A stretch of 64,000 nt of DNA from assembly GCF_001043975.1 (NCBI RefSeq), contig NZ_LABY01000013.1:16888-80887 (forward strand). The letters are read 5' to 3'. This stretch comes from Methylobacterium variabile. GTDB lineage: Bacteria > Pseudomonadota > Alphaproteobacteria > Rhizobiales > Beijerinckiaceae. Under the pieces are notes generated by a model. That model saw only the letters and a program-made list of their open reading frames with translations, did not search any database and had not been told where the DNA came from. Of the stretch, positions 36,062 through 44,794 are shown in pieces (positions within the stretch are counted from its first letter, which is position 1; each line of letters opens with the position of its first letter). Made by a program: the position numbers and the translations under genes.

Positions 36062-38134
36062 ATGTCGGCTCTGAGGATCGGCATCGACGTCGGCGGCACC
36101 TTCACGGATCTCGTCGCGATCGACCAGGACGGGCGGACGATCTTCGCCAAGTCGCCGTCGACCCCGCACGACCAGTCGGTCGGCGTCGTGGCGGGCCTCG
36201 AGGAACTGGCCCGCCGGCACGGGCTCACGCTCGCCGCGCTGCTCGGCCGCACGAGCGCGATCGTCCACGGCACGACCGTCGCGACGAACGCCCTCCTCGA
36301 GCGCAAGGGCGCGAGGGTCGCGCTGCTGACCACGCAGGGGCATCGGGACGTGCTGGAGATGCGCGAGGGCCTGAAGCCCGAGCGCTACGCCCTGCGCTCG
36401 ACGCCGCCCGCCCCGCTCGTGCCGCGGAACCTTCGCTTCGGCATCCGCGAGCGGGTCGGTCCCGACGGGACGGTGCTCACTCCCCTGGACGAGGCCTCGC
36501 TCGACGAGGCGATCGCGGCGATCCGCGGGTCCGGCGCGACCTCGGTCGCGATCTGCTACCTGCACGCCTACAAGAACCCGGCGCACGAGATCGCCACGGA
36601 GGAGCGGCTGCGGGCCGCCCTGCCGGACGTCTACGTCTCGCGCTCCAGCGACGTGCTGCCCCAGATCAAGGAGTTCGAGCGCGTCTCGACGACGGTGGTG
36701 AACTCCTATGTCGGGCCCGCCGTCCGCCTCTACCTCACCAACCTCGATCAGCGCCTGCGCGAGGCGGGCTTCGCCGGAAGCCTGTTCATCGTGCTCTCGC
36801 ACGGCGGCATGGCGCCGGTCGACGAGGCGAGCCGGCTTGCCGCCGCGACGGTGCTCTCGGGGCCGGCCGGCGGCGTCGCGGGCTCGCGCCGCTGCGCGCG
36901 CCTCCTCGGCATCGATGACCTCATCCCCTTCGATGTCGGCGGCACCTCGACCGACATCTCGCTGATCTCGGGCGGCGAGGCGGCGCTCTCGGCCGAGCGC
37001 GGGCTCGCGGGCGAGCGGATCGCCCTGCGCTCCCTCGACATCGCCTCGATCGCGGCGGGCGGCGGCTCGCTCGCCCAGGTCGATGCGGGCGGCACCTTCA
37101 AGGTCGGGCCGGAGAGCGCCGGCGCCGTGCCGGGCCCCGCCTGCTACGGCGGCGGGGGGACGGCCCCGGCGGTGACGGACGCGAACCTGGTGCTCGGCTA
37201 CCTCGACGCCGACAACTTCCTCGGCGGCAGGAAGACGCTCGACGTCGCGGCCGCCCAGGCGGTGATCGCGGAGCGGGCGCGCCAGCTCCGTCTGTCGCCC
37301 GACGAGACCGCGGCCGGCATCTACCGGCTGATCAACATGAACATGGCCGAGGGCATCCGCCTGATGACGCTGCGGCGCGGCGTCGATCCGCGCCGCTTCG
37401 CGCTCTTGTCCTTCGGCGGCGGGGCGGGGCTCCATGCCGTCGAGGTGGCGCGCGAGCTGGAGATCCCGCGCGTCATCGTGCCGACCGTGGCCTCCGTCCT
37501 GTCGGCCTGGGGCATGCTGACGAGCGACCTGCGCTACGAGGTCAGCCGCACGCATGTGGGCGACGGCGCCGCACTGACGGACGAGGGCCTGAGGGCCGTC
37601 TACGCGACGCTCGAGGAGCAGGCGACGCGTCGCCTGAGGAGCTGGTTCGACGGCGAGATCCGCATCGAGCGCTCGGCGGAGATGCGCTACGGCGAGCAGG
37701 TCTTCGAGGTCGACGTGCCGCTGGACGGCCTCGGCTGGGACGAGGCCGGCATCGCCCAGCGGGTCGAGGAACGCTTCCACCAGCGCCACGAGGAACTCTA
37801 CACCTACGCCTCGCGCGACCAGGAGGTCGTCTTCGTCAACGCCCGCGTGTCGGCGATCGGTCATGTCCCCGAGCCTGCCCACGAGGCTCCGGGAGAGGTC
37901 CGGGGCGCGGCGCCCGCGCCGCGCGAGCGCCGCGCCTGGTTCGACGGCTGGCGCCAGGTCCCGGTCCACCAGATCGCGTCCCTGCCGCCGGGATCGCGGA
38001 TCGAGGGCCCCGCCATCCTCGAGGCCGAGACGACGACGGTCGTCGCCGGCGAGGGCGACGTCGTCACCGTCAACCCGCTCGGCTGGCTCGATATCGCGCT
38101 GCGCGCGCCGGAACGGGCGGAACAGACCGCCTGA
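36062..38134 (+). CDS. hyuA: Hydantoinase/oxoprolinase family subunit A (second copy)
   Basis: A 690-residue HyuA-type subunit: IGIDVGGTFTDLVAID at the N-terminus, VHGTTVATNALLERKGARV (about 70-88), PFDVGGTSTDISLI near 293 and GGGSLAQVDAGG near 335. The C-terminal oxoprolinase-like region carries ERRAWFDGW. Partner of the adjacent HyuB. Diverged from the first HyuA along its length but of the same architecture. The aminotransferase gene follows after 19 bp with a GGAGGA ribosome binding site. Confidence 0.9.
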   Translation: MSALRIGIDVGGTFTDLVAIDQDGRTIFAKSPSTPHDQSVGVVAGLEELARRHGLTLAALLGRTSAIVHGTTVATNALLERKGARVALLTTQGHRDVLEMREGLKPERYALRSTPPAPLVPRNLRFGIRERVGPDGTVLTPLDEASLDEAIAAIRGSGATSVAICYLHAYKNPAHEIATEERLRAALPDVYVSRSSDVLPQIKEFERVSTTVVNSYVGPAVRLYLTNLDQRLREAGFAGSLFIVLSHGGMAPVDEASRLAAATVLSGPAGGVAGSRRCARLLGIDDLIPFDVGGTSTDISLISGGEAALSAERGLAGERIALRSLDIASIAAGGGSLAQVDAGGTFKVGPESAGAVPGPACYGGGGTAPAVTDANLVLGYLDADNFLGGRKTLDVAAAQAVIAERARQLRLSPDETAAGIYRLINMNMAEGIRLMTLRRGVDPRRFALLSFGGGAGLHAVEVARELEIPRVIVPTVASVLSAWGMLTSDLRYEVSRTHVGDGAALTDEGLRAVYATLEEQATRRLRSWFDGEIRIERSAEMRYGEQVFEVDVPLDGLGWDEAGIAQRVEERFHQRHEELYTYASRDQEVVFVNARVSAIGHVPEPAHEAPGEVRGAAPAPRERRAWFDGWRQVPVHQIASLPPGSRIEGPAILEAETTTVVAGEGDVVTVNPLGWLDIALRAPERAEQTA

Positions 38135-38153
38135 CCGTCTGGAGGACTCCCCA

Positions 38154-39500
38154 ATGAGCCGCCTGCTGCTCCGCAACTTCCGCGAGAGGCCCGACGTCGC
38201 GGTCTCCGCCTCCGGCCTCCGCATCCGGTCGGCCGACGGGCGCGAGGTGATCGATGGCTCGGGCGGGGCGGCGGTCGCCTGCCTCGGCCACGCCCATCCG
38301 GTGGTGCTCGAGGCGATCCGCAAGCAGATCGAGACGGTCTGCTACGTCCATACCGGCTTCTACGTCGGCGAGCCGGTCGAGGCGCTGGCCGAGCAGCTCG
38401 TCGGGCACGAGCCGGGCGGCCTGACGCATGCCTACTTCGTCAGCAGCGGCTCGGAAGGCGTCGAGGCGGCCCTGAAGCTCGCGCGCCAATACGCCCTCGA
38501 GACCGGCCAGCCGCGGCGCGAGCACGTGATCGGCCGGCGCCAGAGCTACCACGGCAACACCCTCGGGGCGCTCGGGGCCGGCGGCAACCAGGTGCGGCGT
38601 CCGCCCTACGCGCCGATCCTGCCCGGGGCGTCGAGCCACGTCTCGCCCTGCTACCCCTATCGCGAGCAGCGGACGGACGAGGACGCCGCCGCCTACGTGC
38701 AGCGGCTCGCCAACGAGCTGGAGGCGGAGTTCCAGCGCGTCGGGCCCGATCGCGTCATGGCCTTCATCGCCGAGCCGGTCGTCGGCGCGACGCTCGGCTG
38801 CCAGCCGGCGCTCCCGGGCTACTTCCGGGCGGTCCGGGAGATCTGCGACCGCCACGGTGCGCTGCTCATCCTGGACGAGGTGATGTGCGGGCTCGGGCGC
38901 ACGGGCACCCTCCACGCGTGGGAGCAGGAGGGTGTCGCGCCCGACATCCAGGTCATCGCGAAGGGCCTCGGCGGCGGCTACCAGCCGATCGGGGGCATCC
39001 TGGTGGCGGGGCGCATCATCGCGGCCATCGAGGCTGGCTCCGGGCTCCATCGGCACGGCCATACCTACGCGGCGCATCCCGTCGCCTGCGCGGCGGCGCT
39101 CGCGGTCCAGCAGGTCATCCGGGACGAGAACCTCGTCGAGCAGGTGGCGATCCGTGGTCGGCAGCTCGAGCAGGCGCTCAAGCGCCGCCTCGGGCAGCAT
39201 CCGCATGTCGGCGACATCCGGGGACGCGGCCTGTTCTGGGCGATGGAGCTGGTCGAGGACCGCGAGACCAAGAGGCCGTTCGCGCCCGGGATCGGCATGA
39301 ACGGCCGGGTCAAGCTGGCGACCTTCGCGCGCGGTCTCGCCTGCTACCCGGTCGGCGGGACGATCGACGGCGTGCGCGGCGATCACGTCCTGCTGGCGCC
39401 CCCCTACATCGCGACCGAGGCCGACATCGAGGCGATCGTCGAGCTGATGGCGGCGGGGATCGACGACGCTGTCCGGGCGCTGCCGCGCCCGAGCAAGTGA
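38154..39500 (+). CDS. Class III (omega-type) aminotransferase
   Basis: A 448-residue PLP enzyme with the catalytic Lys270 in IAKGLGGGYQPIGG, the SSGSEGVEAALKLARQY phosphate-contact segment and LILDEVMCGLGRTG before it. This is the aspartate-aminotransferase-fold omega-transaminase type (beta-alanine:pyruvate and relatives). It differs from the HemL-like enzyme at 33,024, so the island holds two transaminases of different subgroups. Its TGA overlaps an in-frame GTG of the BKACE gene. Confidence 0.88.
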   Translation: MSRLLLRNFRERPDVAVSASGLRIRSADGREVIDGSGGAAVACLGHAHPVVLEAIRKQIETVCYVHTGFYVGEPVEALAEQLVGHEPGGLTHAYFVSSGSEGVEAALKLARQYALETGQPRREHVIGRRQSYHGNTLGALGAGGNQVRRPPYAPILPGASSHVSPCYPYREQRTDEDAAAYVQRLANELEAEFQRVGPDRVMAFIAEPVVGATLGCQPALPGYFRAVREICDRHGALLILDEVMCGLGRTGTLHAWEQEGVAPDIQVIAKGLGGGYQPIGGILVAGRIIAAIEAGSGLHRHGHTYAAHPVACAAALAVQQVIRDENLVEQVAIRGRQLEQALKRRLGQHPHVGDIRGRGLFWAMELVEDRETKRPFAPGIGMNGRVKLATFARGLACYPVGGTIDGVRGDHVLLAPPYIATEADIEAIVELMAAGIDDAVRALPRPSK

Positions 39501-40414
39501 ACTCCCATCCGAACGGGAGAGCAGGAGGAAGCCCCATAACGCGTCCCGTCATCGTCACGTGCGCCGTGACCGGCAGCGCGCCGATCAACGCCCGGAGCCG
39601 GGCGCCGGTCAGCACCCAGGAGATCGCCGAGGCCGCCCTGACGGCCTGGCGCGAGGGGGCCGCCATCGTGCACATCCACGTGCGCGACCCCGAGACGGGT
39701 GCGCCGAGCGGCGAGCTGCGCCTCTACGAGGACGTCGTCAACCGCATCAAGGCCGCGAATGCCGACGTCCTGATCAACCTCACCACCGGCTTCGGCGGCC
39801 GCTTCCTGCCGAGCGAGGAGGATCCGAGCCGCGGCGGTCCCGGCACCAGCCTGATGGATCCGCTCAAGCGGTGTGCGCACGTGGTCGCGCTCAAGCCCGA
39901 CCTCTGCTCCCTCGACATGGGCAGCCTGAACTTCGGCCCGACCGTGTTCATCAACACGCCCGCCCATATCGCGGCGATCGCGGAGGCGGTCCTGGCGGCG
40001 GGCGTCCTGCCCGAGCTGGAGGCCTTCGAGGTGGGCCACATCCGCCTGTCGCGCCACCTGATCGACAAGGGCGTCCTGCCGGCGAGGAGCTACTTCCAGC
40101 TCTGCCTCGGCATCGCGTGGGGCAGCGCCGCGACGACCCGCTCGATGCAGTTCCTGGCCGACGCCCTGCCGCCGGATGCGACCTGGTCCGCCTTCGGCAT
40201 TGCCGACGCGCAGTTCCCGATGGCCGCGCAATCCGTCGTCCTCGGCGGGCATGTCCGCGTCGGCATGGAGGACAATCTCTACCTGTCGCGGGGCGTTCCG
40301 GCGACGAACGAGACCCTCGTGCGCCGGGCGGCGGAGATCGTGACGGCGATCGGCTACCATGTCGCCTCCCCCGCGGAGGCACGGAGCCTCCTCGCGTTGC
40401 CGGCCCGGCCCTGA
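39497..40414 (+). CDS. Beta-keto acid cleavage enzyme family (BKACE, DUF849)
   Basis: A 305-residue protein of the 3-keto-5-aminohexanoate cleavage enzyme family, Zn-dependent TIM barrels that transfer an acyl unit from a beta-keto acid to acetyl-CoA, releasing acetoacetate and an acyl-CoA. VHIHVRD carries the two Zn His (59 and 61 with this start) and the late GMEDNLY carries the Glu ligand. CAVTGSAPINAR and SLDMGSLNFG are family segments. The start is odd: the best ribosome binding site (AGCAGGAGGA) points to an ATA codon at 39,536, not ATG. An in-frame GTG at 39,497, overlapping the aminotransferase stop, is the only canonical start upstream and is used here. Confidence 0.88.
   Translation: MNSHPNGRAGGSPITRPVIVTCAVTGSAPINARSRAPVSTQEIAEAALTAWREGAAIVHIHVRDPETGAPSGELRLYEDVVNRIKAANADVLINLTTGFGGRFLPSEEDPSRGGPGTSLMDPLKRCAHVVALKPDLCSLDMGSLNFGPTVFINTPAHIAAIAEAVLAAGVLPELEAFEVGHIRLSRHLIDKGVLPARSYFQLCLGIAWGSAATTRSMQFLADALPPDATWSAFGIADAQFPMAAQSVVLGGHVRVGMEDNLYLSRGVPATNETLVRRAAEIVTAIGYHVASPAEARSLLALPARP
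39523..39538 (+). promoter_or_regulatory. Strong ribosome binding site followed by an ATA codon
   Basis: AGGAGGA at 39,523-39,529 is six bases before ATA at 39,536-39,538, which begins the conserved part of the BKACE protein (ITRPVIVTCAVTG). The arrangement suggests that an original ATG changed to ATA and that translation now starts at GTG 39,497 by coupling, or that ATA is used inefficiently. Confidence 0.55.
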
Positions 40415-40426
40415 CGACGTCGAGGC

Positions 40427-41503
40427 TCAGGAGGCGGCCTTCACCGTCCTGAGGGTGCGAACCGCTGCGATCCGCAGCGGCTCCTTGCGGCCCCGCAGGG
40501 CGCGGACGCCGAGATCGGAGACGTGGATGTGCCCGGGGAGGTGCGTCAGCCGATCGAGGAGGTCGCCCGAGACGACGATCCCGGCGCCGAGCTCCTTGGC
40601 CAGCCCCTCGAGCCGGCTCGTCGTGTTCAGCGTGTCGCCGAAATACGCGATCTTGCGCCGCTCGAGCCCGATCTCCGCCGTCACGACGGGACCGCAATGG
40701 AGGGCGGCGCGGAAGGTCGGAACCTGGCCGAAGCGGTCGATCCATCGCTCGGCGTCCGCCTCGACGATGCGCAGGAAATCGAACACGCATTCCAGGCAGG
40801 CCGCGTCCCGCACGCCGCGGTCCATCGACCAGCTCACCAGGGCCATGTCGCCGATGTAGTCGTCGATGGAGCCCTGCGAGCGGCGGACCGGCAGGGCGAG
40901 CGCGTTGAAGATCGCCCCGAGCCAGGTCTGGGCGGCGAGGTCGCCGTGCTCCTCGGCGAAGCGCGTCGACCCGGCCACGTCGAGGAAGAGGAAGATGCGC
41001 TCCTCGGTGATCGCCCGGTGGTAGCGCCCGACGAGAAGGCTGGCGAAGACGCGCGGGCCCATCAGGTCGCGAACGCGCAGGACGAAGGTGGCCAGGGCCG
41101 AGATCCCGAGGGCGTAGGCGAACCCCGTCTCGGTCATCCGCATCGCGACCCGGGCGTCCGCCATGTAGCCGAAGCCGTGATGGAGAACGGTGCCGGCGGC
41201 CGCGTTGCCGAGCACGATCATCGCGACGTAGGTCGCGACGGTCGCGACGCCGAACACGGGTGTGGCGGTGCGGCGGATCAGGTCGCGCCACCGCCGCATC
41301 AGCACGCCCCGCTCGTAGAGGAGGACGGGGGCGCCGATGAAGGCACCGCGGATGGCGGACACCAGCGGCTCGATCTCGAAGACGAGGCCGTAGAGCAATC
41401 CCGCCAGCGCCCCCGCGGCGGGTGCCAGGATCCAGACACCGGCTCGGAAGGGGGGCATCGCGCTTCGCACTTCGGCTGACCCGACCGTCATACCACTGAT
41501 CAT
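40427..41503 (-). CDS. Membrane-anchored class III adenylate/guanylate cyclase
   Basis: A 358-residue protein from ATG 41,503 (a second ATG at 41,491 is also possible). Hydrophobic segments near residues 22-42, 72-95 and 110-128 form a membrane anchor. The C-terminal cyclase domain has the two metal-binding Asp motifs in FLFLDVAGSTRFAEE and DDYIGDMALVSW and the NTTSRLEGLAKEL helix. It probably makes cAMP in response to an envelope signal. The frame stays open to 41,653, but that extension is low-complexity and overlaps the cytochrome gene. Convergent with the BKACE gene, 12 bp apart. Confidence 0.85.
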   Translation of the reverse strand: MISGMTVGSAEVRSAMPPFRAGVWILAPAAGALAGLLYGLVFEIEPLVSAIRGAFIGAPVLLYERGVLMRRWRDLIRRTATPVFGVATVATYVAMIVLGNAAAGTVLHHGFGYMADARVAMRMTETGFAYALGISALATFVLRVRDLMGPRVFASLLVGRYHRAITEERIFLFLDVAGSTRFAEEHGDLAAQTWLGAIFNALALPVRRSQGSIDDYIGDMALVSWSMDRGVRDAACLECVFDFLRIVEADAERWIDRFGQVPTFRAALHCGPVVTAEIGLERRKIAYFGDTLNTTSRLEGLAKELGAGIVVSGDLLDRLTHLPGHIHVSDLGVRALRGRKEPLRIAAVRTLRTVKAAS

Positions 41504-41642
41504 CGCGAATGGCCCCCGGTCGCGTCCTCTCGCCGGATGCGGGGCACCTCTCCTCCGGGGGTGACGCCGTGGACCGGGCTGGAGCCCCGACGCTGCGGCC
41601 GCCCGCGCCGCCGGCGGCCCCGCGGCACGATCCGCATATCCG

Positions 41643-42164
41643 TCATCGGGCATAGCGGGTGAAGACGAAGTCGCGCTCCTTCACCCGCGCCTCGTGGCAG
41701 GCGAAGCAGGTCTGGTGCTGCGCCTCGTCGACCGGCTTGCCGTCGATGAAGCGGCCGAAACCCCAGCCCCCCGTCGCGGGGTAGCGCTTCGCGTCCTTGA
41801 CCATGACCTGCACGGTCGTGGCGGGGCCCGGCACCGTCGCCGTCTCGAACTCGGAGGAGCGCATCTGCGTCCAGGCGAGCTTCACGAGAATGGCGCCGTC
41901 CGGGAACGGCAGCGCGCCGTCGCGGTAAGCCTTCACCGCGAGGTCGTTGCCGAGCACGGCCCGCACCTCGTTCAGCGGCGCGTCCTCGAGCGCCGGGGCG
42001 ATCAGGCGCCAGTCCCGGTAGCCCTCCGGAACGGTGACGCCGTAGATCGGCGAGGCCGGCCTCGCGTCGGTGCCGGCTGCCCGGAAAGCGGCCAGGCCGA
42101 GGCAGGCGGCCGTGCCGGCCAGGAGCAGGGCGCCCCGCCGGCGGGTGCGGGACTCAGAAGCCAT
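41643..42164 (-). CDS. Cytochrome P460-like haem protein
   Basis: A 173-residue exported protein with an N-terminal signal/anchor (RRRGALLLAGTAACLGLAAF), a VPEGYRDWRLIAP opening of the cytochrome P460 family and a C-terminal haem site CFACH at 153-157. Family members include hydroxylamine-oxidising cytochrome P460 and electron-transfer or peroxide-related relatives; the special Lys cross-link cannot be judged here. Its ATG overlaps the end of the upstream alpha/beta hydrolase by 11 bp, so the two are co-translated. A gap of 139 bp separates it from the cyclase. Confidence 0.82.
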   Translation of the reverse strand: MASESRTRRRGALLLAGTAACLGLAAFRAAGTDARPASPIYGVTVPEGYRDWRLIAPALEDAPLNEVRAVLGNDLAVKAYRDGALPFPDGAILVKLAWTQMRSSEFETATVPGPATTVQVMVKDAKRYPATGGWGFGRFIDGKPVDEAQHQTCFACHEARVKERDFVFTRYAR

Positions 42165-43200
42165 CGACGTCCACCACGGCTTGCGCGAAGGCCTTCGGCG
42201 CCTCCTGGGGAAGGTTGTGCCCGATGCCGCCGCGGAGGGTGCGGTGCTCGTAGCGCCCGGTGAACTTCTTGGCGTAGGCGGCGGGCTCCGGATGGGGGGC
42301 GCCGTTCGCGTCGCCCTCCATCGTGATCGTCGGAACGGCGACGGCCGGGAAGGTCGCCAGCTTGCGCTCGGTCTCGTCGAACCGCGCCTCGCCCTCCGCG
42401 AGCCCCAGCCGCCAGCGGTAGTTGTGGATCGAGACGGCGACGTGGTCCGGATTCTCGAAGGCCGGGGCCGACCGGGCGAAGGTGGCGTCGTCGAACCGCC
42501 ATTGCGGCGAGGCGAGCTCCCAGATCAGGCGGGCGAACTCGCGCGTGTAGCGGGCGTAGCCCTCGCGCCCCCGCTCGGTGGCGAAGTAGAACTGGTACCA
42601 CCACTGCAGCTCGGCCTTCGGCGGCAGCGGCATCGCGTTCGCCTGCTGGCTGCCGATCAGGTAGCCGCTCACCGAGACGAGGCCCTTGCACCGCGCTGGC
42701 CACAGGGCCGCGAGGATGCAGGCGGTGCGGGCGCCCCAGTCGTAGCCCGCCACGAGCGTCCGCTCGATCTTGAGCGCGTCGAGGAAGGCGACCGCGTCGT
42801 GGGCGAGCGCGGCCTGCTGGCCGTTGCGCGGCGTCGCCTCCGAGAGGAAGCGGGTCGCGCCGTATCCCCGGAGGTAGGGGATCAGCACCCGGTGGCCCGC
42901 GGCGGCGAGGACCGGCGCGACGTCGACGTAGCTGTGGATGTCGTAGGGCCAGCCGTGGAGGAGCAGGACGGGCCTGCCGTCCGCCGGGCCGGCCTCGACG
43001 TAGGCGACCTCGAGGTCGCCGGCCCGGATCCGCTTGAGCGGCCCGAACGACACGTCAGGGCCCGGTTCCGTCGCCGGCGGCGCGCCGGGGCGCGCGGTCT
43101 GCGCCGCGGCCGGGACGATCCCGGCGACCGTGCCGGCGGCCAGCGCGGCACCGAAGCGTTCGAGCAGCTGGCGGCGTACCAGTCCGATTGTCTGACCCAT
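42154..43200 (-). CDS. Exported alpha/beta hydrolase (epoxide hydrolase/dehalogenase type)
   Basis: A 348-residue protein. The N-terminus VRRQLLERFGAALAAGTVAGIVPAAAQ is a Tat-type signal, so it acts in the periplasm. The hydrolase fold shows HGWPYDIHSY, the Asp nucleophile in AGYDWGARTA, and a catalytic His in GGIGHNLPQEAP. An Asp rather than Ser nucleophile places it with epoxide hydrolases and haloalkane dehalogenases. Substrate unknown. Operon partner of the cytochrome P460-like gene. Confidence 0.85.
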   Translation of the reverse strand: MGQTIGLVRRQLLERFGAALAAGTVAGIVPAAAQTARPGAPPATEPGPDVSFGPLKRIRAGDLEVAYVEAGPADGRPVLLLHGWPYDIHSYVDVAPVLAAAGHRVLIPYLRGYGATRFLSEATPRNGQQAALAHDAVAFLDALKIERTLVAGYDWGARTACILAALWPARCKGLVSVSGYLIGSQQANAMPLPPKAELQWWYQFYFATERGREGYARYTREFARLIWELASPQWRFDDATFARSAPAFENPDHVAVSIHNYRWRLGLAEGEARFDETERKLATFPAVAVPTITMEGDANGAPHPEPAAYAKKFTGRYEHRTLRGGIGHNLPQEAPKAFAQAVVDVDGF

Positions 43201-43501
43201 TTCACGACCCCGATAGCGATGTGGACGATCCGGCTCCCCGTCCCGGCGGATCGGCGAACCTCAGGCGACGGTCGGCGCGACGTCGATGTGTGCAGTAAGC
43301 CGCCGGTTGTTGTGCGGAATGTGTGCGCAGGGTGCGATCTTGTAAGCAGATGTACAGATGCCCCGGACGGACCCGGGGGAGGACCGGCGCCGGTAAGGGC
43401 GCGACGCCGCCGTCGATGGTGGGGGCCTGGCGCCGGCCTCGCTGATTGCGACGGTGCGCTCCTCCGCCGGACGATCCGCGGGATGGCGGCGCGGAGCCGC
43501 G
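43201..43501. other. 301-bp intergenic region upstream of the exported hydrolase
   Basis: No gene is supported. It must carry the promoter of the hydrolase-cytochrome operon. The segment near 43,300-43,360 is locally less GC-rich (for example GTTGTTGTGCGGAATGTGTG and GTAAGCAGATGTACAGATG) and is the likeliest promoter location. I see no convincing -35/-10 pair or terminator for the histidine kinase gene, which is transcribed away from here. Confidence 0.35.
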
Positions 43502-44794
43502 TCAGCTGAGGGTGACGGTGGCCTCCAGGCCGCCGCCCGCGCGGTTGCGCAAGGTGAGCCTGCCGCCGATCGCGCCGGCGAGCTGCTCGGCGATGGCGAG
43601 CCCGAGGCCCGTGCCGCCGGTGTCGCGGCTGCGCGACTCCTCCAGCCGCACGAAGGGCAGCAGCACCGCCTCGAGCTTGTCCGCCGGGATGCCGGGCCCA
43701 CGGTCGAGGACCGCGATGGCGATCCGGCCCTCGGACGCCCGCACCGCGATCTCCGCCCGGCCGGCGTAGCGCAGCGCATTGTCGATCAGGTTGGTGAGGA
43801 TGCGCCGCAGGGCCTGCGGCCGCGTCGCGACCGTCACGTCGGCCAAGGCGGTGATCGTCACGTCCCGCCCGCCGTCCTGGTAGTCGAAGACGAGGCTCTC
43901 GACGAAGGCGCGCAAATCGAGGCGAGCCGGCGGCTCGACGTCGCCGTGCACGCTCCGGGCATAGGCGATCCCCTCGCGCACGAGCGCCTCGACCCCGTCG
44001 AGATCGGCCAGCAGCCGGTCCTGGTCGGGTCCCTCGGCGCCCGTCTCGACCCGCAGCCGCATCCGGGTGATCGGGGTCTGGAGGTCGTGCGAGATCGCCG
44101 CCAGGATGCGCACGCGCTCGTCGAGGTGCCGGGCGATGCGCGCCTGCAGCGCGTTGAAGGCCTTTGCCGCGCGCGCGACCTCGTCCGGCCCGGCCTCCGC
44201 GAAGCGGGTCGCCGGCCGGCCGGGCTCGAGCCGGTCGGCGGCCTCGGCGAACCGGGTCAGCGGGCGCACCGCCAGCCGGACGGCGAGCCAGACGCAGGCC
44301 GCCAGTACGAGGAGCTGCACCGCCAGGGCGACCGGCAGCCACGACGCGACCCTGCGTGTCGCCGGCCGCACGTCGATGGTCAGGGCAGAGCTGTCGGCCA
44401 GGGTGACGTGGGCCTGCAGCCGCTCGGTCGGCTCGAGGAGGGCGTCGAACCGCACGGAAAAGCGCGGCTCCAGGGCGGCGCGGATCTCGTCCGCGATCAT
44501 CCGCCCGCGGGACGTGAGGGCCGGCGTTCCCGGCGCGCCGGGGCCGAGCGCGAACCGGTAGGTCGGCCGGTCGAGGAGCGGCAGCCAGGCGGCCCGCTCG
44601 GGAGCCGGCAGCCGGTCCAGCAGCGCGACGGCGACGGCGACGTCGCGCTGGAGCGTTGTCAGCATCACCGCCCGCGCCGACTGGTCGCGCTCCAGCAGCA
44701 TGACGGCGAAGGCGAGCGCCTGGCTGGTCAGGAGGCCGGCGAGCAGGATCAGGAAGAGCCGGCTTCGCAGGCTGCCCGGGAGGCGCGCCCTCAT
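43502..44794 (-). CDS. Sensor histidine kinase of an OmpR-type two-component system
   Basis: A 430-residue kinase from ATG 44,794. A membrane helix (about 11-31), a periplasmic sensor of about 125 residues and a second helix (about 150-172) lead to a HAMP region, the phospho-acceptor His236 in ISHDLQTP, the N box NLIDNALRYA, and G boxes DRGPGIP and GGTGLGLAI. The sensor has no recognisable ligand motif. Its ATG overlaps the response-regulator stop (ATGA). Confidence 0.9.
   Translation of the reverse strand: MRARLPGSLRSRLFLILLAGLLTSQALAFAVMLLERDQSARAVMLTTLQRDVAVAVALLDRLPAPERAAWLPLLDRPTYRFALGPGAPGTPALTSRGRMIADEIRAALEPRFSVRFDALLEPTERLQAHVTLADSSALTIDVRPATRRVASWLPVALAVQLLVLAACVWLAVRLAVRPLTRFAEAADRLEPGRPATRFAEAGPDEVARAAKAFNALQARIARHLDERVRILAAISHDLQTPITRMRLRVETGAEGPDQDRLLADLDGVEALVREGIAYARSVHGDVEPPARLDLRAFVESLVFDYQDGGRDVTITALADVTVATRPQALRRILTNLIDNALRYAGRAEIAVRASEGRIAIAVLDRGPGIPADKLEAVLLPFVRLEESRSRDTGGTGLGLAIAEQLAGAIGGRLTLRNRAGGGLEATVTLS

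Noticed and set aside
35546..38323. 925-residue minus-strand frame opposite hyuB2 and hyuA2
   Set aside because: Shadow of the plus-strand hydantoinase genes; no motifs and biased composition.
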